64,000 nt of DNA from Pseudanabaena galeata CCNP1313 (GCF_029910235.1 NZ_CP112874.1:372001-436000), one strand, 5' to 3'; positions 40,061 through 49,425 are shown, counted from the first letter of the stretch. Numbers and translations are program-made. Notes: generated from the sequence alone by a model not told the origin.

Positions 40061-40618
40061 GTGGAAAAGCTAGAAAAGACCAGCATTGAGTCTATTGTTG
40101 AACAGGCTTTACAAGATGGCTACCTGACTCCTGCGATGGAAGCCGAAGTGGGGCGGATTTGCGATAGCGCGTTTGAGCTATCAGTTGAAGAGTATATGGC
40201 TCTTGATCGATTGATGGGTGCATTGCTTACGGGGGAAGTCGTTGCTGTACCTCGCAAGCAATTTATCAACGTCATGGAAGAATTGGTTTTGAGTGAAGCT
40301 GTGGCAAGGGTCGCTGAGATCGAAGCCAATACTAATAAAGTTTTGGATTTGGGGGATATTGCCGCCTATGCGCTCAATCGTTTGCCGCCTTTGTACGCCA
40401 CTACTGAGCAAGGGGCTAATTATCAACGGGACAGAGCGCTTGCTGATCTCCAACATTTGATCGCCCAGCAGGTCAAGGAAGCGATCGATCGCAACCTAGA
40501 TCGTCCTGAATTCTTCCCCGATCGCTCTACTTTTGGCTCGGTCAACAAAGATTCAGTACTTTCGCAGCTTAGCAATCTCCTCCAAGCCTATGCTCCTGAC
40601 TTTGAGGAAAAGGCTTAG
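40061..40618 (+). CDS. ComFB-domain protein
   Basis: 185 residues, starting with GTG at 40061. The centre matches the ComFB domain: INVMEELVLSEAVARVAEIE and IAAYALNRLPPLYATTEQGA (20 residues each). ComFB-type proteins of cyanobacteria have recently been reported to bind cyclic dinucleotides; whether this one does is not shown. It begins 24 bp after the GH57 gene and is probably its operon partner. It converges on and overlaps the next gene by 4 bp at the stop codons. Confidence 0.85.
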   Translation: MEKLEKTSIESIVEQALQDGYLTPAMEAEVGRICDSAFELSVEEYMALDRLMGALLTGEVVAVPRKQFINVMEELVLSEAVARVAEIEANTNKVLDLGDIAAYALNRLPPLYATTEQGANYQRDRALADLQHLIAQQVKEAIDRNLDRPEFFPDRSTFGSVNKDSVLSQLSNLLQAYAPDFEEKA

Positions 40619-41430
40619 GCGTTGATTATTTCTTGATTATTTGGTCGAGCGGCTGGATCGGTAAATAGAAATGACAGGGGATATCTGGGGTTAGCAGCAA
40701 ATCCTAAAATGCCGCGATCGCGATGTTCATAAAGCAATACGTTTTGAGCATCAAATAAAAATGTACCGCCGCGTTGTGTCATATACGATGCATCGGGAAC
40801 ATAGGCGTTCCAATTTCCTAAAACTTCTGCCATATTTCGCAATCGTAAAGTGGCTAGTTCAAAGGGGCGTTGGAATCCGCTACCACCAGCCCATTTAAAG
40901 AAAGAACCTTTCAATGCTGGTAATGGAGATGCTTTGATTATTTCTTGATCGCCGATGAGTTGTGGGGCAAGGCGATCACCTCGATAACCGCGAAAAACTT
41001 CTTTCAAAGTTCCTTGGCTGCCAATTCCTGCACACATCAGCATCAGATTGACCCAAGCACTTTGACCTGATGATAATAGGGGGAATTTAGTAGTTAGTCC
41101 TGAGTAGAGATTTAATTGGCGATGTAGTTCTCCCGTAGCATCGACAAACATCCAATTAGGATCAAAGCCTGTAAATTTACAAAAATATTCTCCCGATTGG
41201 CGATCGCCGATGCCAATTGCCCGAACTGCGATTTCTGCTAATTTCAGGCGTTCGATGTCTCTCTGTATCCACCAAATATATTCGAGACTATCAAAATCAC
41301 CTAGTTGTGGTAAAACTAAAATTAGTTTGCGAAATGCAACTGGACAATTATCAAAAATTGAGGTGACGACACCATCACTTACACGTTGTCGTTGCGCTTG
41401 ACTAAGAATTTTGTAAATGTTTTGCTGCAT
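40615..41430 (-). CDS. Peroxiredoxin-like (AhpC/TSA-2) family protein
   Basis: About 271 residues. It has the thioredoxin-like fold pattern of the AhpC-TSA-2 group, ending in the highly conserved block GGSGFQRPFELATLRLRN, TQRGGTFLFDAQNVLLYEH and RDRGILGFA. The usual redox CxxC is not present; only isolated cysteines (for example DNCPVAF) occur, so peroxidase activity is doubtful. The ATG at 41430 is preferred over an in-frame TTG at 41457. Function unknown. Confidence 0.75.
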   Translation of the reverse strand: MQQNIYKILSQAQRQRVSDGVVTSIFDNCPVAFRKLILVLPQLGDFDSLEYIWWIQRDIERLKLAEIAVRAIGIGDRQSGEYFCKFTGFDPNWMFVDATGELHRQLNLYSGLTTKFPLLSSGQSAWVNLMLMCAGIGSQGTLKEVFRGYRGDRLAPQLIGDQEIIKASPLPALKGSFFKWAGGSGFQRPFELATLRLRNMAEVLGNWNAYVPDASYMTQRGGTFLFDAQNVLLYEHRDRGILGFAANPRYPLSFLFTDPAARPNNQEIINA

Positions 41431-41526
41431 GGGATTGTATTGAGATTGCGATCGCAAGAAAAATTATATGATCAATTTAAGAAACATCTTTTGATGTAAT
41501 CGCATCATCTAATCACAAAATATGTG

Positions 41527-42006
41527 ATGGTAAAGCCAATGAAACCTCCCTTTCATCTTTTAGTGTTTCTTTTTCTGGCAATAATGCCTAGTGCTGCATT
41601 TGCTGAGCCAGTCGCTATCAAAACAACTCCAGCTAGTACGAATTACTATCCTTGGATTGTACAACTCTCTCAAAGTCCAATTGATTGGTTTGCAAGTGAT
41701 GTCAATGCAAAGGTTCAAGGAAAAGCTTATCGAGTTGTCATTCTTCTTGAGGATATTTATAACGTGGTATTTATTGAGCAGGTAACCTTTGGGATGGAAG
41801 GCTGTTGCAAAAAAGTAACCAACGCACGCAAGGTTGACCTCAAAACTTTTGTTGCAAAATTTGGCTTCACAGAAGAGATTAATGGATTTTGGTTTATGCG
41901 TTGGCTCAGCCCAACATCATTCATCTTCCGCTACAAAGATCGCCTTTTTGTAATGACTGCGATCGATAGTCCCGAAGTTAAGGTTGAACCATATGCTGAT
42001 GATTAA
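41527..42006 (+). CDS. Exported protein of unknown function
   Basis: About 159 residues with a clear signal peptide: KPPFHLLVFLFLAIMPS with probable cleavage after AAFA. The mature domain, about 130 residues, is a mixed alpha/beta sequence with two adjacent cysteines (GCCKK). I do not recognise a family. The ATG at 41527 follows a GTG at 41524 directly; 41539 is another possible ATG. The stop codon lies at the edge of a family A element. Confidence 0.7.
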   Translation: MVKPMKPPFHLLVFLFLAIMPSAAFAEPVAIKTTPASTNYYPWIVQLSQSPIDWFASDVNAKVQGKAYRVVILLEDIYNVVFIEQVTFGMEGCCKKVTNARKVDLKTFVAKFGFTEEINGFWFMRWLSPTSFIFRYKDRLFVMTAIDSPEVKVEPYADD

Positions 42007-42108
42007 TACCAAAGCACAAAATGGCGTAGCCATTTTGTGCTTTTAAAACCCTTACAGGGTTTGGTTTTTAATTCACAGAAGTGTTGCCACACTTTTGTGA
42101 ATTGGTAT
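42006..42108. mobile_element. Family A palindromic element, 103 bp
   Basis: ATACCAA ... TTGGTAT ends; hairpins around GCACAAAATGGC and AATTCACAGAAGTGTTG. The reverse complement aligns along its whole length with 5351-5452. Confidence 0.75.
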
Positions 42109-42128
42109 AATGAGTAGCTCACTATACG

Positions 42129-42212
42129 CATAGCAACGCAAGAGATAGTTAGGACAGATCAAACCCAAAATATGAGTGGCGGCGTGAAGCGCCGCCACTC
42201 ATATTTTGGGCT
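42129..42212. repeat. Family B element fragment (B9) overlapping the cyclase stop
   Basis: CATAGCAACGCAAGAG left end, TTAGGACAGATCAAACCC, then a central stem (arms CCCAAAATATGAGTGGCGGC). The right shell is absent: it runs into coding sequence, and the TGA stop of the cyclase lies in the right arm. Confidence 0.7.
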
Positions 42213-44520
42213 CAACTGACTTGAGCCACGCCTTTAGATTAGTTGGTACTGTGGTGAAATGTACATAAATTACTTTAGTATATGGCGATCGCGGTTGGGA
42301 GATATTAGCGATCGCTAACTTATTGTCTAGCACCAGCATCTCCGATGTGACTTGTTCGGGTAGCTGATGATGAGATTGTTGATGCTTTAACACTTTGGCA
42401 TAGATTTCACCTTCAATCTCTAGCTGTTGGGTTTGGTCATAAACTTGAAGATGGAGTTTGAGATTGGTTAATACAGGAACATCCTGATCCGAGAAAATCT
42501 CCGCTCCATAGGGCGATATCTGTCGTAATTCTCCCGTAAATATCTCTGTTCCTAAGTGCTTCTCTTCTAAAAAGCGGTAGGTAATCGGAATAGGCGTAGG
42601 TAATATTTGCAACGAATCACTGAGAGAGGGAAGTTCGAGATTATAGATGCCACCAATTCCACAAATATCGTAGATTGAAATCGGATGCGATACACCTTTA
42701 GGCTCGACCTCCATAGAGCCATTGGTTTTGGCAATTTCCTGTATTTCTGCATAGGTCGTTTCCGAAATTAAGATTTGTCCTCCCACAGTATAGGATTCAA
42801 TTCTGGCGGTGAGATTGACATGATTGCCAACTACAGCATACTTAGCGCGAGATTGGGAACCGATGTTACCTGCTACGACTTCACCTGTATTGATGCCGAT
42901 TCCCATTGCGATTTCGGGCAACTGCATTTGAGTGAGTTTCTCATTTACCGATCGCATTGCTAATTGCATGGCGATCGCACTAGCCACAGCCCTTGCAGCA
43001 TCATCTTCCCGATAAATCGGCGCACCAAATAACACCAGAATTGCATCTCCAATAAACTCATCAATTGTGCCTTGATAAGTGGCGATCGCCTCGGTCATCG
43101 TTCCTAAAAACACATTGAGAATTTCCACAACCTTTTCGGGTGGCATCTTCTCAGAAATTGTGGAAAAGCCCCGTAGATCGCACATGAGGATGGTTACTTT
43201 GCGGCGATCGCCTCCTAGTTTTAGTCCTTCAGGTGTTTCTAATAAACTTTTAACCACAGCATCGGTCAAATAGCGACTAAAGTAAGTCCGAATTTGCGCC
43301 GCCGTGATGGCTAAATAGCTAGTGACAATCACACCGCCACCGAAAAAAGCGATCGCCGCAGGGACAAAGGGCAACCACCAGCCATAGGTTAGTGCGGTCA
43401 AGCAAGATGCAAATAGACTGCTTGCTAAGACTAAGATGCTCAGCGATCGCCACATAATCGCCTGAATTTTGCGCTCCTTGATATTGGTATTGCGCCATTG
43501 CCAAATCAAAGTGGAGCCAACTAGTGACCAACCAAAAATCCAGAGCCATTCCCAATGCTCTTCCCATGACTGAATTGCAACTCGTCCATCAAGGGTACTA
43601 CTGAGAATATGGCTCACAATCTGAGCATGTACTTCCACTCCCGATGTCAAAATTCTGGTACTGCCCAGTCCACCGTCAAGGGGAGTGAAGAACCAATCCC
43701 TCAAACTTACGGCAGTTACCCCAATCATCACAATGCGATCGCGCAAGAGATCGGGGGCGATTTTTCCTTCTAAAATATCCGCCATTCTTACGGTCTGAAA
43801 GCCTTGAAGTGATCGGCGGTAATTAATTATAAATTGATGTCCACCTACATCGATCCGACCGTAACCCCCATCATTATCTCGTAATGGGAATGGATTAAGC
43901 GCTTGCTCAAAGGGAACGGTTTGTTCCCCATCTAAGTAGAGTAAGGCTAGCTGCAAACCAAAACTAAGCCCTACTTTCCCATCGGGTAAAAGCAAAGATA
44001 GTATTCCTCGCCGAATCCTTCCATCCGTATCAAGGGGAAGATTGACTGCGCCAATTTGCTCGACTTGGGCAAGCGCAGGTGGCGGTTTTATATCTGAAAC
44101 TGAGAAATTTGATGCAACTAAATCAGGTGCTTTATAAGCGCCAATTAAATTGGGAGTAGTCTTAAATAGCTGTTCTAGTTGTGGATAGCCGACATCATCG
44201 GTTTTGTCACGGGCAATATCTAAGCCGATCGCACGGGGCTTTTGCTGCCTTACTTTATCTAATAATTGCGTCAATAAAGCATCACCAATTGGCCATTGGT
44301 ATTGACGGATATCGGCTTCGTCAATACCAATAATCACAATACGCTGATCCTCTGGCTCAGGCGATCGCCATCGAAAAAACTGATCGAGCATGGCTAATTC
44401 GAGTGCTTCAAGCCCCCCAATTAGCCGTAAGCCGATCACCAATAGGGAAATTGTGGGCGCAGCGATCGCAATCCCGCGCCATTTCCATAGGGAGTTTTTT
44501 ATTCGAGAGCCAATCGTCAT
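42199..44520 (-). CDS. CHASE2-domain class III nucleotide cyclase
   Basis: 773 residues. One N-terminal membrane helix, a CHASE2 extracellular sensor (about 45-315, with VIIGIDEADIRQYQWPIGD and SGVEVHAQIVSHILS), three clustered helices (about 325-400), a class III cyclase domain (metal Asp in CDLRGFS and in GDAILVLFG), and a C-terminal region with a PilZ-like stretch. The residue that selects purine, normally Lys in adenylate cyclases, is Glu488 (DEFIGD), and the second selector is Ala562 (YAVVG), so the product may not be cAMP. It is followed on transcription by nothing close; the DUF928 gene lies 87 bp upstream on the same strand. The last codons come from a family B palindrome. Confidence 0.92.
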   Translation of the reverse strand: MTIGSRIKNSLWKWRGIAIAAPTISLLVIGLRLIGGLEALELAMLDQFFRWRSPEPEDQRIVIIGIDEADIRQYQWPIGDALLTQLLDKVRQQKPRAIGLDIARDKTDDVGYPQLEQLFKTTPNLIGAYKAPDLVASNFSVSDIKPPPALAQVEQIGAVNLPLDTDGRIRRGILSLLLPDGKVGLSFGLQLALLYLDGEQTVPFEQALNPFPLRDNDGGYGRIDVGGHQFIINYRRSLQGFQTVRMADILEGKIAPDLLRDRIVMIGVTAVSLRDWFFTPLDGGLGSTRILTSGVEVHAQIVSHILSSTLDGRVAIQSWEEHWEWLWIFGWSLVGSTLIWQWRNTNIKERKIQAIMWRSLSILVLASSLFASCLTALTYGWWLPFVPAAIAFFGGGVIVTSYLAITAAQIRTYFSRYLTDAVVKSLLETPEGLKLGGDRRKVTILMCDLRGFSTISEKMPPEKVVEILNVFLGTMTEAIATYQGTIDEFIGDAILVLFGAPIYREDDAARAVASAIAMQLAMRSVNEKLTQMQLPEIAMGIGINTGEVVAGNIGSQSRAKYAVVGNHVNLTARIESYTVGGQILISETTYAEIQEIAKTNGSMEVEPKGVSHPISIYDICGIGGIYNLELPSLSDSLQILPTPIPITYRFLEEKHLGTEIFTGELRQISPYGAEIFSDQDVPVLTNLKLHLQVYDQTQQLEIEGEIYAKVLKHQQSHHQLPEQVTSEMLVLDNKLAIANISQPRSPYTKVIYVHFTTVPTNLKAWLKSVEPKI

Positions 44521-44553
44521 TTTAAAAAATATTAGTAGATCTTGGCTTTGCTT

Positions 44554-44601
44554 TGAGAGATAAGAATGGGCGACGCTTGCGTCGCCTCTTCTTATCTCTC
44601 A
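44554..44601. terminator. Hairpin between DUF928 and cyclase genes
   Basis: Arms TGAGAGATAAGAA and a core GGCGACGC-TT-GCGTCGCC. It could attenuate transcription between the two genes. Confidence 0.6.
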
Positions 44602-44607
44602 GAGTTT

Positions 44608-45429
44608 TTAATAGTTGTTTTTGTTAGGTTTGACAATGCTCTCAGACCTTGCCTCGTTAGTCTTCACAAACGTATGTGGAAGAACCCGATTTAGATTAGC
44701 TGACTTTAGCAGTGCGTTCCATTCTCCAACAATCTCAGCATCTTTAGGGGTATCTTGCATGGCTTCGGCTAAAGTTTGCACAGTTTCATACCATAGGCCC
44801 TCTTGAGCAAACAGAGCTGCACGCTCTATAGGCTGCGAAGCTTCTTTAAGTTGAGTGACTAAATTCTGTTTAGGTAAAACCCTTCTCATAGTGCCAATTA
44901 CCTTTAAATCTTGTAAATTTCCAATTCTAGGAACCCTTGAAAACTCCCATGCATAGCTTGTATCAAGTTTTAAACCCTGTACATATTCAGGAAGCTTAAA
45001 AGCTATGATGCCAGCCTTACTCTTAAGATAAAAAGTAGCTCTGTAAATTCTTTTACCTTTCGCTAGCTTAATATCATCCTCCCATAATGTGAAGGATACT
45101 TCACCATCAAATTCTGGGATCAGGAAATAAATTGTAGGACGTTCTGAAATTGTCAGAGGGACTGGAGAGTTTTTTACTTCCAAGTCTGGCACTAGACCAA
45201 TTAGACAAAATTTTTCATTAGTACAACCAGCACTACGAGTAATACCAGGGGTTGAGACTATGGGAGTACCAAGATTGGTGGGGGGAACATAACGCACTCT
45301 GCGTGACTGGGCTTGGGCTGAAGATGTCAAAAGACTCAATGAAAATGGTAAAGCTACTGTACTTACAGCTAAACAAGAGCAAGCCGATACAGCTAAAATC
45401 CTTTTCGGTGAAAATTTGGTCAAAAACAT
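44608..45429 (-). CDS. DUF928 exported protein
   Basis: 273 residues with a signal peptide ending SSAQA. The mature protein matches DUF928: PVPLTISERPTIYFLIPEF (19 residues), VSFTLWEDD, then TSYAWEFSRV and the helical GLWYETVQTLAEAMQD. DUF928 genes are regularly found beside CHASE2-domain genes in cyanobacteria, as here, suggesting a periplasmic partner for the CHASE2 sensor (inference). ATG start at 45429. Confidence 0.88.
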   Translation of the reverse strand: MFLTKFSPKRILAVSACSCLAVSTVALPFSLSLLTSSAQAQSRRVRYVPPTNLGTPIVSTPGITRSAGCTNEKFCLIGLVPDLEVKNSPVPLTISERPTIYFLIPEFDGEVSFTLWEDDIKLAKGKRIYRATFYLKSKAGIIAFKLPEYVQGLKLDTSYAWEFSRVPRIGNLQDLKVIGTMRRVLPKQNLVTQLKEASQPIERAALFAQEGLWYETVQTLAEAMQDTPKDAEIVGEWNALLKSANLNRVLPHTFVKTNEARSESIVKPNKNNY

Positions 45430-45580
45430 GGTGCGATCGCCTCTAGAAAAGTGATCTTTGTGGGTATGGTATGCAGCTTAGATTGCTACTAGCACACCCA
45501 CAAGATAGTTTGGTACTAATAAAGATTGCATTTCTTCGCAAAAAGTTGCTAGGGACATTCGACTGAACATTGTTACGAGA

Positions 45581-45629
45581 GTCAATTTTATTGAAAGTCC
45601 GCCGATGGCGGACTTTCAATAAAATTGAC
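45581..45629. repeat. Perfect palindrome upstream of petN
   Basis: Arms GTCAATTTTATTGAAAGTCC, core GCCGATGGC. The 335-bp gap between the DUF928 start and petN shows otherwise only a loosely repeated GAAAATTGC word. Confidence 0.6.
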
Positions 45630-45764
45630 TTTTAGGCTGCAATTCTCATTATGAAGCCGATTTTTACAATGAAAATTGCTGACTTTTAGGGCTTCAGCTT
45701 TCTCTTTGGCACTGTAAAGCGTATGATAATGCTAATAAAAATTTATTTAAATTGTTGCGAAACT

Positions 45765-45854
45765 ATGGATATCTTGTCATTGGGTTGGTTTGGTGTACTT
45801 GGTATGTTTACACTTTCGATCGCTTTTGTCGTCTGGGGACGCAACGGGCTGTAA
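45765..45854 (+). CDS. petN: Cytochrome b6f complex subunit VIII (PetN)
   Basis: A 29-residue single-helix protein: [15 protein letters not shown] followed by a hydrophobic stretch and the invariant end VVWGRNGL. This is the usual length and pattern of PetN, a small subunit needed for b6f assembly in thylakoids. It was found by reading the spacer directly, since it is too short for most gene callers. The TAA stop is inside the left arm of the palindrome 45851-45897. Confidence 0.95.
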   Translation: MDILSLGWFGVLGMFTLSIAFVVWGRNGL

Positions 45855-45897
45855 GAATTAAGAAAGGGGCGCAAAGCGCCCCTTTCTTAATTCTTAC
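45851..45897. terminator. Perfect palindrome overlapping the petN stop codon
   Basis: Arms GTAAGAATTAAGAAAGGGGC around GCAAAGC. Acts as the probable petN terminator. The following gap to 46090 holds no gene; it has a loose direct repeat AGGCTTATCC (45961 and 46031). Confidence 0.75.
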
Positions 45898-46090
45898 CGA
45901 TTAAAGTAAAAGCTTCCCAATTGAGGGCACTGGTTGTTAAAGAAGTGATTAATAGCTACAAGGCTTATCCAGTAAGAGTTTATGGTAATTGAGTAGCAAA
46001 GCCGTAAAAAGCTTACCCAGAAACAATTTGAGAGGCTTATCCCTTTTTAGCAGTCCAGAGCCACGGGGCAAAGCCCCGCCACTCTGTTTT

Positions 46091-47275
46091 TTATGCACCA
46101 CCATTGGGGCGAATCAAGACGATGGGAGTCTGTTCCGCAGCATTCCCCGCAGGATTCATTAATAATGCTTGGTTGAGGAGCTTTTCGGAGGCTCCTGAAG
46201 TTGCCGCCAACACTTTGACCCGACGCAAATCGTTGACATCGACGATCGCGGCTTCTAGTCCTGTACCTGCTTTGATCTCATCAACCACTGCTTGAGGATC
46301 TTTAGGACCCAAAACGATAAATTGATCATAGGGCGGCAAAGTTCCTGTCACATCATCGATCAGTCGTGCCTGATCGCCAGCCAACATATAAAACACCCCA
46401 GGCAATCGCAGAAACGCTTTGGCTAAAGCCCCAACAATAAAGGCAAAAGCAACTCGCCAAGCCCCTGACTCATTAATCAATGATTGTAAACCACAAGCCG
46501 TGGCGAGGCTGGAAGTACTTTTAAAGTAGTAGCAAAGACGCTTGGCTAACCACTTGGGCTTAATGTCACTGGGATGATAGAAATTGCCTTGCATAATTGC
46601 GATCGGGGTTTCGGCGATTGTCACAATATCACCCGCTTGAGCATGACTCATTACATAGCGCTGCATCACCTCTACGGGATTATCTCCCGCCGATAAAATG
46701 TGAGTGCGGATGGGCAACACATCTGCGTCGGGTGTGGGTCGCCAACGTTCCCTTTGATTGGCATCAGGAAACTGTAAGGGGATAATGCAATGCTTGACTT
46801 TTTCTTCGCGTCCTGCGGGCCCGTAAATTGTGTAATGAACTCTTACCCATACAGTTTTCAGTTCTTCTAAGTTTTTGCCACTCAGGTCAATCTGAATTTC
46901 AATCCCTGTACTGTGATTAGGGGAAACAATATATGATTCCCAATAGTCGTCATTTCGACTGGTGACATTAGGATGGCGCGATCGCAACTGTACTTGGCTT
47001 TTGATTCCATCAAGGCTGTCACTAGACAATATCGAGATTACAGGATCTACTTCGACTAGGAATACATCCAAATTGCGAGTTTTGTTCGTGGCCGTTAGTA
47101 TCAATTCCAAACGATAGTGATCAGGCTCATAGGTCAAAAACTGCCAAATTCCACTATCAAATTCTAGTAAGTTGCCTTGACGAGTGGTGTATTGCCACTC
47201 AAACAATAACCACAACAGCGCAACTAGACCACCCAAAACCGCGATCGCAATACCCACACCAATCAAAATATTCAT
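46091..47275 (-). CDS. F420-0:gamma-glutamyl-ligase-like membrane protein
   Basis: 394 residues. One N-terminal helix (about 5-25, GIAIAVLGGLVALLWLLF), a beta-rich region of about 150 residues, then a domain like the F420 ligase family: LPIRTHILSAGDN, AGDIVTIAETPIAIMQG, FIVLGPKDPQAVVDEI and GLEAAIVDVNDLRRVKVLA (19 residues). The family name comes from homology to CofE; most cyanobacteria do not make F420, and the extra membrane and beta domains suggest another role. The gene is conserved across cyanobacteria by recollection, function unknown. Confidence 0.75.
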   Translation of the reverse strand: MNILIGVGIAIAVLGGLVALLWLLFEWQYTTRQGNLLEFDSGIWQFLTYEPDHYRLELILTATNKTRNLDVFLVEVDPVISILSSDSLDGIKSQVQLRSRHPNVTSRNDDYWESYIVSPNHSTGIEIQIDLSGKNLEELKTVWVRVHYTIYGPAGREEKVKHCIIPLQFPDANQRERWRPTPDADVLPIRTHILSAGDNPVEVMQRYVMSHAQAGDIVTIAETPIAIMQGNFYHPSDIKPKWLAKRLCYYFKSTSSLATACGLQSLINESGAWRVAFAFIVGALAKAFLRLPGVFYMLAGDQARLIDDVTGTLPPYDQFIVLGPKDPQAVVDEIKAGTGLEAAIVDVNDLRRVKVLAATSGASEKLLNQALLMNPAGNAAEQTPIVLIRPNGGA

Positions 47276-47375
47276 AAGCCTTAAATACCTACTTCCTAAT
47301 CTTTAAGCCCTAAAAGTAATGACCATTTTTTTGAGATGTGGCAAAGCCACACCACAAAAAAATAGTCGCTAACCT

Positions 47376-48170
47376 CTAATCTCTACTAATAGATTGCTTG
47401 AGAGTTTTACAAAGTTCAGCGATCGCATGTAAGCCACCATCAGGCTCTGCCAGTTTCCGCACCATCGCACTACCGACGATCGCCCCATCAGCATTCCAAT
47501 CGATCACTTGTTTGGCATGTTCAGGTTGCGAGATGCCAAAACCAACGGCGATCGGTTTATCTGTGATTACTCTCAGTTGCTCAATCATCGTCTTGACACC
47601 CTTAGCAACTTCAGTACGCACGCCCGTAACACCCGTAGCGCTGACCACATAAATAAAACCCTGTGACTTTGCGGCGATCGCGGCTACGCGATCGGGTGGA
47701 CTAGTGGGCGCAATTAACAAAATCACTTCAATACCTGCTTTTTGAGCAGGTTCTAATAAAACATGGGATTCTTCAAGAGGTAAGTCGGGAACTACTAGCC
47801 CACGCGCTCCTGCTTCATAAATTGTTTGCAAAAACTTTTCTACACCCATATTCAAGATGGGATTGTAGTAGGTAAATAAAATAATTGGCGATCGCAGTTC
47901 TGGCGCAACGACTCGGACAACATCTAAAACTTTTTCTAGGGTTGTCCCATTTTGTAAGGCTCTTGTCGCTGCGGCTTGAATTACGGGCCCATCAGCAAGT
48001 GGGTCAGAGTAAGGTACACCAAGCTCGATCATGTCCGCACCATTTTGATCCAAGACCCGCAAAGCTTTTGCTGTCGTCTCTAAGCTAGGATCACCAGCCG
48101 TAATGAATGGAATAAGAGCAGGTTGCCCTTTAGCTCGCAGTTCTTCAAATCGAGCGGAAACGGATATCAT
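47376..48170 (-). CDS. trpA: Tryptophan synthase alpha chain
   Basis: 264 residues, the normal TrpA length. It cleaves indole-3-glycerol phosphate and passes indole to TrpB. Motifs: PFITAGDP, the catalytic Glu in [16 protein letters not shown] with the following Asp, and the phosphate-binding [12 protein letters not shown] and GAIVGSAMV. It is separate from other trp genes, as usual in cyanobacteria. ATG at 48170. Confidence 0.97.
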   Translation of the reverse strand: MISVSARFEELRAKGQPALIPFITAGDPSLETTAKALRVLDQNGADMIELGVPYSDPLADGPVIQAAATRALQNGTTLEKVLDVVRVVAPELRSPIILFTYYNPILNMGVEKFLQTIYEAGARGLVVPDLPLEESHVLLEPAQKAGIEVILLIAPTSPPDRVAAIAAKSQGFIYVVSATGVTGVRTEVAKGVKTMIEQLRVITDKPIAVGFGISQPEHAKQVIDWNADGAIVGSAMVRKLAEPDGGLHAIAELCKTLKQSISRD

Positions 48171-48248
48171 GACGTAAAAATTCCCACAAAATGTAGTCCC
48201 GTATTATAGTAGCGCCTCATGGCTACTTGTTACTGATACCAGTTCAAG

Positions 48249-48295
48249 CCAATAGGACTGAATTCATTGCTTCGCAAAGACTTCAGTCCTATTGG
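48249..48295. terminator. Palindrome containing the stop codon of the 73-residue protein gene
   Basis: Arms CCAATAGGACTGAA and complement. On the minus strand CAA-TAG in the arm is the last codon and stop of the neighbouring gene. Confidence 0.65.
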
Positions 48296-48510
48296 GGTTT
48301 GCACTTCCCAGTGCGAATTAGTCCGACTTGTTTGGTGATCGCTTCACCTTGAGAGGTAAATGCTCCCCATGTTTCTACAGCATTTAAAATTTCCTCACGG
48401 CGATCGCTGTTGACAATTTCGCAAACACCAGTATCACGTTTACAAATGAACCACTGTTTTAAGGCAACGCGATCGTAGGGATTTTGTGAATTGTTAATTT
48501 GAGTAGACAT
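48289..48510 (-). CDS. Small conserved cyanobacterial protein, unknown function
   Basis: 73 residues from the ATG at 48510; a longer alternative start at 48537 is less likely. Hydrophilic, with three cysteines (WFICKRDTGVC, GKCKPQ). The stretch NPYDRVALKQWFICKRDTGV (20 residues) looks like a conserved core. No family function is known to me. It lies between palindromes at both ends. Confidence 0.65.
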   Translation of the reverse strand: MSTQINNSQNPYDRVALKQWFICKRDTGVCEIVNSDRREEILNAVETWGAFTSQGEAITKQVGLIRTGKCKPQ

Positions 48511-48532
48511 AAGTACCCGCACAGAATAAATA

Positions 48533-48590
48533 CCCAAACCCTTAAGGTTGCACCCTACAGGGGTGCAACCTTAAGGGTTTGGGTTTGTAA
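48533..48590. repeat. Family D palindrome
   Basis: Arms ACCCAAACCCTTAAGGTTGC around ACCCTACAGGGGT, followed by TTTGTAATTAAT as in other family D copies (30270, 54677). Confidence 0.6.
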
Positions 48591-48727
48591 TTAATCTCTC
48601 ATGATTTGTGTAAAGTAGCAGCTTGCATCATTTCCCTAAACGTAGTAAAAGAAATCATAGATTTGTTAAGGTTTTGTAAAATATTGCAACCTACTTAAGA
48701 GATACTCAATAAATATAAACATTGAAA

Positions 48728-49318
48728 ATGGCGTTAACTATGGCGCAAGTCTTTGGAGAATTTACAGAAGATTTTTCGGAAAGAAGCGAATTTTTGGTTC
48801 TTGGATTTTCTCCATCCTCTCTACCAATTCAGCTACGCTGGAAGACAAATGGGCTTTCAGCTGATTTCCTAGGAGACTATGTTAAAAACTTTTTCCCAGG
48901 CGATACTAGTGCTGCCTTAAATAAACAAACTGAAGTTCGTCATGCAGTTAGTTTTGTCGCTAATGAATTGCTGGAGAATGCAATGAAATACAGTGATAAA
49001 AGTGCAGGACAACCAATTAATTTGGAAGTACATTTGTTCAGTGATCGCCTAATATTTATATCAAAAAATAGTGTTAATCAAGATGCGATCGCTAATTTTC
49101 ATTCTTACTTACAAAAAATTACCACTGGTGATGTTGGTGAGATGTATATTAACCAAGTTGAAAAAAGTGTTGACATTGATGAATCTGAAAGTTCTGGACT
49201 TGGCTATTTGACCATGATTATGGACTATGATGCAGTCCTAGGTTGGAAGTTTGAACAGATTTCTGACAATAATCCCGCCACAATAGTAACAACAATGGTG
49301 CAGTTGCCTCTCTAGAGA
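48728..49318 (+). CDS. RsbW/anti-sigma-type ATP-binding protein
   Basis: About 195 residues. The central VANELLENAMKYSD is an N-box of the GHKL ATPase fold, and ESSGLGYLTMIMDYD is in the place of the G-box region, as in RsbW-like anti-sigma kinases of cyanobacteria (the icfG/slr1861 type). A STAS protein gene follows. The family acts by phosphorylating STAS antagonists. The start is ATG 48728 or 48740. The true coding end is the TAG at about 49313-49315, so the last base pairs given are approximate. No PP2C phosphatase gene is adjacent. Confidence 0.72.
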
Positions 49319-49425
49319 CTTATTTAACAGAAACTATTTACAGAAACTATTTGAGTCTTTTCTAGTTAGTGTTACTAAACGCATTAATCAAATTAATCAA
49401 GTTTGTATTAGGAGAATTTCAAAGA

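Noticed and set aside
46091-47275. Coenzyme F420 synthesis gene
   Set aside because: Only a domain resembles CofE; the membrane helix and extra domain and the lack of other F420 genes argue against that function.
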